Shown: positions 13,381-14,682 of the stretch, piece after piece
How the letters are laid out: each line of letters starts with the position of its first letter
Numbering within the stretch: the first letter of the stretch is position 1
Assembly: GCA_051953655.1 (NCBI GenBank)
Contig: JBQCIO010000332.1
Span: 1-14,682 of the forward strand
Length of the DNA: 14,682 nt
Direction: 5' to 3'
Source: JBQCHF01 sp051953655
GTDB taxonomy: Bacteria > Actinomycetota > Actinomycetes > Motilibacterales > Motilibacteraceae
The notes under the pieces: model-generated
Database searches by the model: none
What the model saw: only the letters and a program-made list of their open reading frames with translations
Told to the model about the DNA's origin: nothing
Translations under genes and position numbers: made by a program

Positions 13381-14682
13381 TGACCTCGCTCCGGCTCGTC
13401 CGCGCCGCTCTGTCCGCCGCCGCCCTCGCGGCGTTGGTCGCCCTGCTGGCGGTCCTGCGCGACGCCGACCGAGCCATCACCGCGAGCCTGGGCCGGCTGT
13501 CCCTCGGCCCCTTCGGCAGCGCCGACGTCGGCGTCCGGCTCACCCCGGCGGCCGCGCTCCTGCTGGTCCTGGTCACCGGGCTCGGCGCGGTCGTCGCCAC
13601 CTACTGCGTGCGCAACCTCGCCGGGCAGTACCGGCTGGGCCGGTTCGCCGCGCTGGAGCTCGGCGCCGTCGCCGCCCTCTCCCTCGCGGTCACCGCCACC
13701 AGCCTCCCGCTGCTGGCCGCCGGCTGGACCCTCGGCGGGCTCGCGGTCGGCGCGCTGGTCGCCCACGCCGGAAGCACCACCGCCCGCGACGCCTCCCGCC
13801 TGGTCCGCACCCGGCTGCTGGCCGGCGACGCCCTGCTGTGGATCGCCACCGGTCTGCTCGGCTGGCGGCTCGGCACGCTGGACCTGGCCGCGCTCCCCGC
13901 CGCGGTGCCGTCCGCCCCCGCGTGGCTGGTCACCGTGTCCGCGCTCCTCGTCGTCGGCGCCGGGATCGTCCGCAGCGCCCTGGTCCCCGCCCACCGCTGG
14001 CTGCCGGAGACCGCGGAAGCGCCCTCCCCGGTCAGTGCGCTGCTCCACGCCGGCCTGGTGAACGGGGTCGGCGTGCTCGCGCTGGCCGTCTGGCCGCTGC
14101 TGCAGGCCGCGCCGGTCGCCCGCGGTGCCCTGCTGCTGGCCGGCGGGTCCACCGCCCTGCTCGGCACCGCGCAGATGCGGGTCCGCCCCGACGTCAAGGG
14201 CCGGCTGGCCGCCTCCACCTCGGCGCAGATGGGCTACCTCGGCGTGCAGGCCGCACTCGGTCTGCCCGCCCCGGTGCTCACCCACGTGGTCGGCCACGGG
14301 CTGTGGAAGGCGTCGGCGTTCCTCGGTGCCGGCGGCGCGGTGGACCGGGTCCGGCGCGGCGCGCACCCGGCCGCCCGGCCGAGCGCCGCGCGGGTGACCG
14401 TCGTGGCCGCCGGCGCGGTCGCCGTGGTGGCCGTCGGTGCCACCGTGCCCGGTCCGTGGGGGCACGTCCTCGGCCGCGGCCCGGCCGAGCTGGTGCCGCT
14501 CGCGGTGGCCGCGCTCGCCGCCGGCGCCGCGCTGCTGGCGGCCCGCACCCCGCTGCGCGCGCTCGCGGTGGTCGTCGCCGTCCTGGCCTACCTGCTCGGC
14601 ATCCGCACCGCGGCCGCGCTCGAGCCGTCGCTCGCGCCGTCGGCGGCCTGGGGCGAGCCCGGCGCGCTGCCGCTCACCCTCG
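13380..14682 (+). CDS. NuoL/DabB-like proton-conducting membrane subunit (3' end cut off)
   Basis: The frame is open from the ATG at 13380 to the window edge: 434 codons, no stop. It is a polytopic membrane protein of the NADH-quinone oxidoreductase subunit 5/Mrp antiporter family. The segment ALVPAHRWLPETAEAPSPVS (200-219) followed by ALLHAGLVNG matches the family's core helix pair. THVVGHGLWKASAFLGAGGAV matches the second, with Lys310 conserved. Differences from NuoL are notable. The Glu after GW on helix 5 is Thr117 (AAGWTLGGL), and the Lys before SA on helix 7 is Arg198 (IVRSAL). A lone subunit of this type, preceded by its own regulator rather than by nuo or mrp genes, best fits DabB, the membrane partner of DabA (DUF2309) in inorganic-carbon uptake. 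The decisive neighbour would be just beyond the right edge. Confidence 0.82.
   Translation, partial: MTSLRLVRAALSAAALAALVALLAVLRDADRAITASLGRLSLGPFGSADVGVRLTPAAALLLVLVTGLGAVVATYCVRNLAGQYRLGRFAALELGAVAALSLAVTATSLPLLAAGWTLGGLAVGALVAHAGSTTARDASRLVRTRLLAGDALLWIATGLLGWRLGTLDLAALPAAVPSAPAWLVTVSALLVVGAGIVRSALVPAHRWLPETAEAPSPVSALLHAGLVNGVGVLALAVWPLLQAAPVARGALLLAGGSTALLGTAQMRVRPDVKGRLAASTSAQMGYLGVQAALGLPAPVLTHVVGHGLWKASAFLGAGGAVDRVRRGAHPAARPSAARVTVVAAGAVAVVAVGATVPGPWGHVLGRGPAELVPLAVAALAAGAALLAARTPLRALAVVVAVLAYLLGIRTAAALEPSLAPSAAWGEPGALPLTL

Overview
The window comes from a very GC-rich actinobacterium. It shows almost exclusively G/C third positions, frequent GTG starts, ATGA/GTGA stop-start overlaps and weak ribosome binding sites. 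Gene content would fit a Geodermatophilaceae- or Frankia-like soil actinomycete, but no marker gene fixes the genus. No tRNA, rRNA, CRISPR array, transposase or phage gene was seen.

Layout. (1) 1-134 is a pure G/C tract followed by a short leader. (2) 135-6722, plus strand, is one tightly overlapping operon. It encodes two oligopeptide-type ABC permeases, two ABC ATPases, a YwrD-like gamma-glutamyltransferase family enzyme and a TSUP/TauE-type membrane transporter. The substrate-binding protein is not in the window and probably lies upstream. (3) 6723-6973 is a convergent intergenic region with a structured element. (4) 9775-6974, minus strand, is a three-gene redox operon: a ferric-reductase-like heme/FAD membrane oxidoreductase, a membrane-anchored FMN-binding-domain protein and ApbE, the enzyme that attaches FMN to such domains. 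(5) 9776-9998 is a divergent regulatory region with an inverted repeat and four 11-bp phased repeats. (6) 9999-12776, plus strand, holds a Tat-type lipoprotein with a C-terminal M15-like peptidase domain, an aldo/keto reductase and an unrecognised protein. (7) 12777-12941 is a second convergent intergenic region. It carries a diverged copy of the element at 6764 and a 12-bp tandem repeat. (8) 13289-12942, minus strand, is a small winged-helix regulator, divergent from a proton-channel membrane protein at 13380 that runs off the right edge. The latter resembles NuoL/DabB, the membrane half of DAB inorganic-carbon pumps.

How the genes may work together. The first operon looks like uptake and cytoplasmic processing of a peptide-like or gamma-glutamyl-like compound, with the TSUP protein exporting an anion (possibly sulfur-containing) released from it. 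The second looks like an NAD(P)H to FAD to heme to covalent FMN electron wire across the membrane, with its own maturase. The right edge looks like the start of a dab-type locus under a local regulator. The two intergenic copies of a hairpin-bearing ~50-bp element, at the two convergent gene junctions, are the most unusual non-coding signal.
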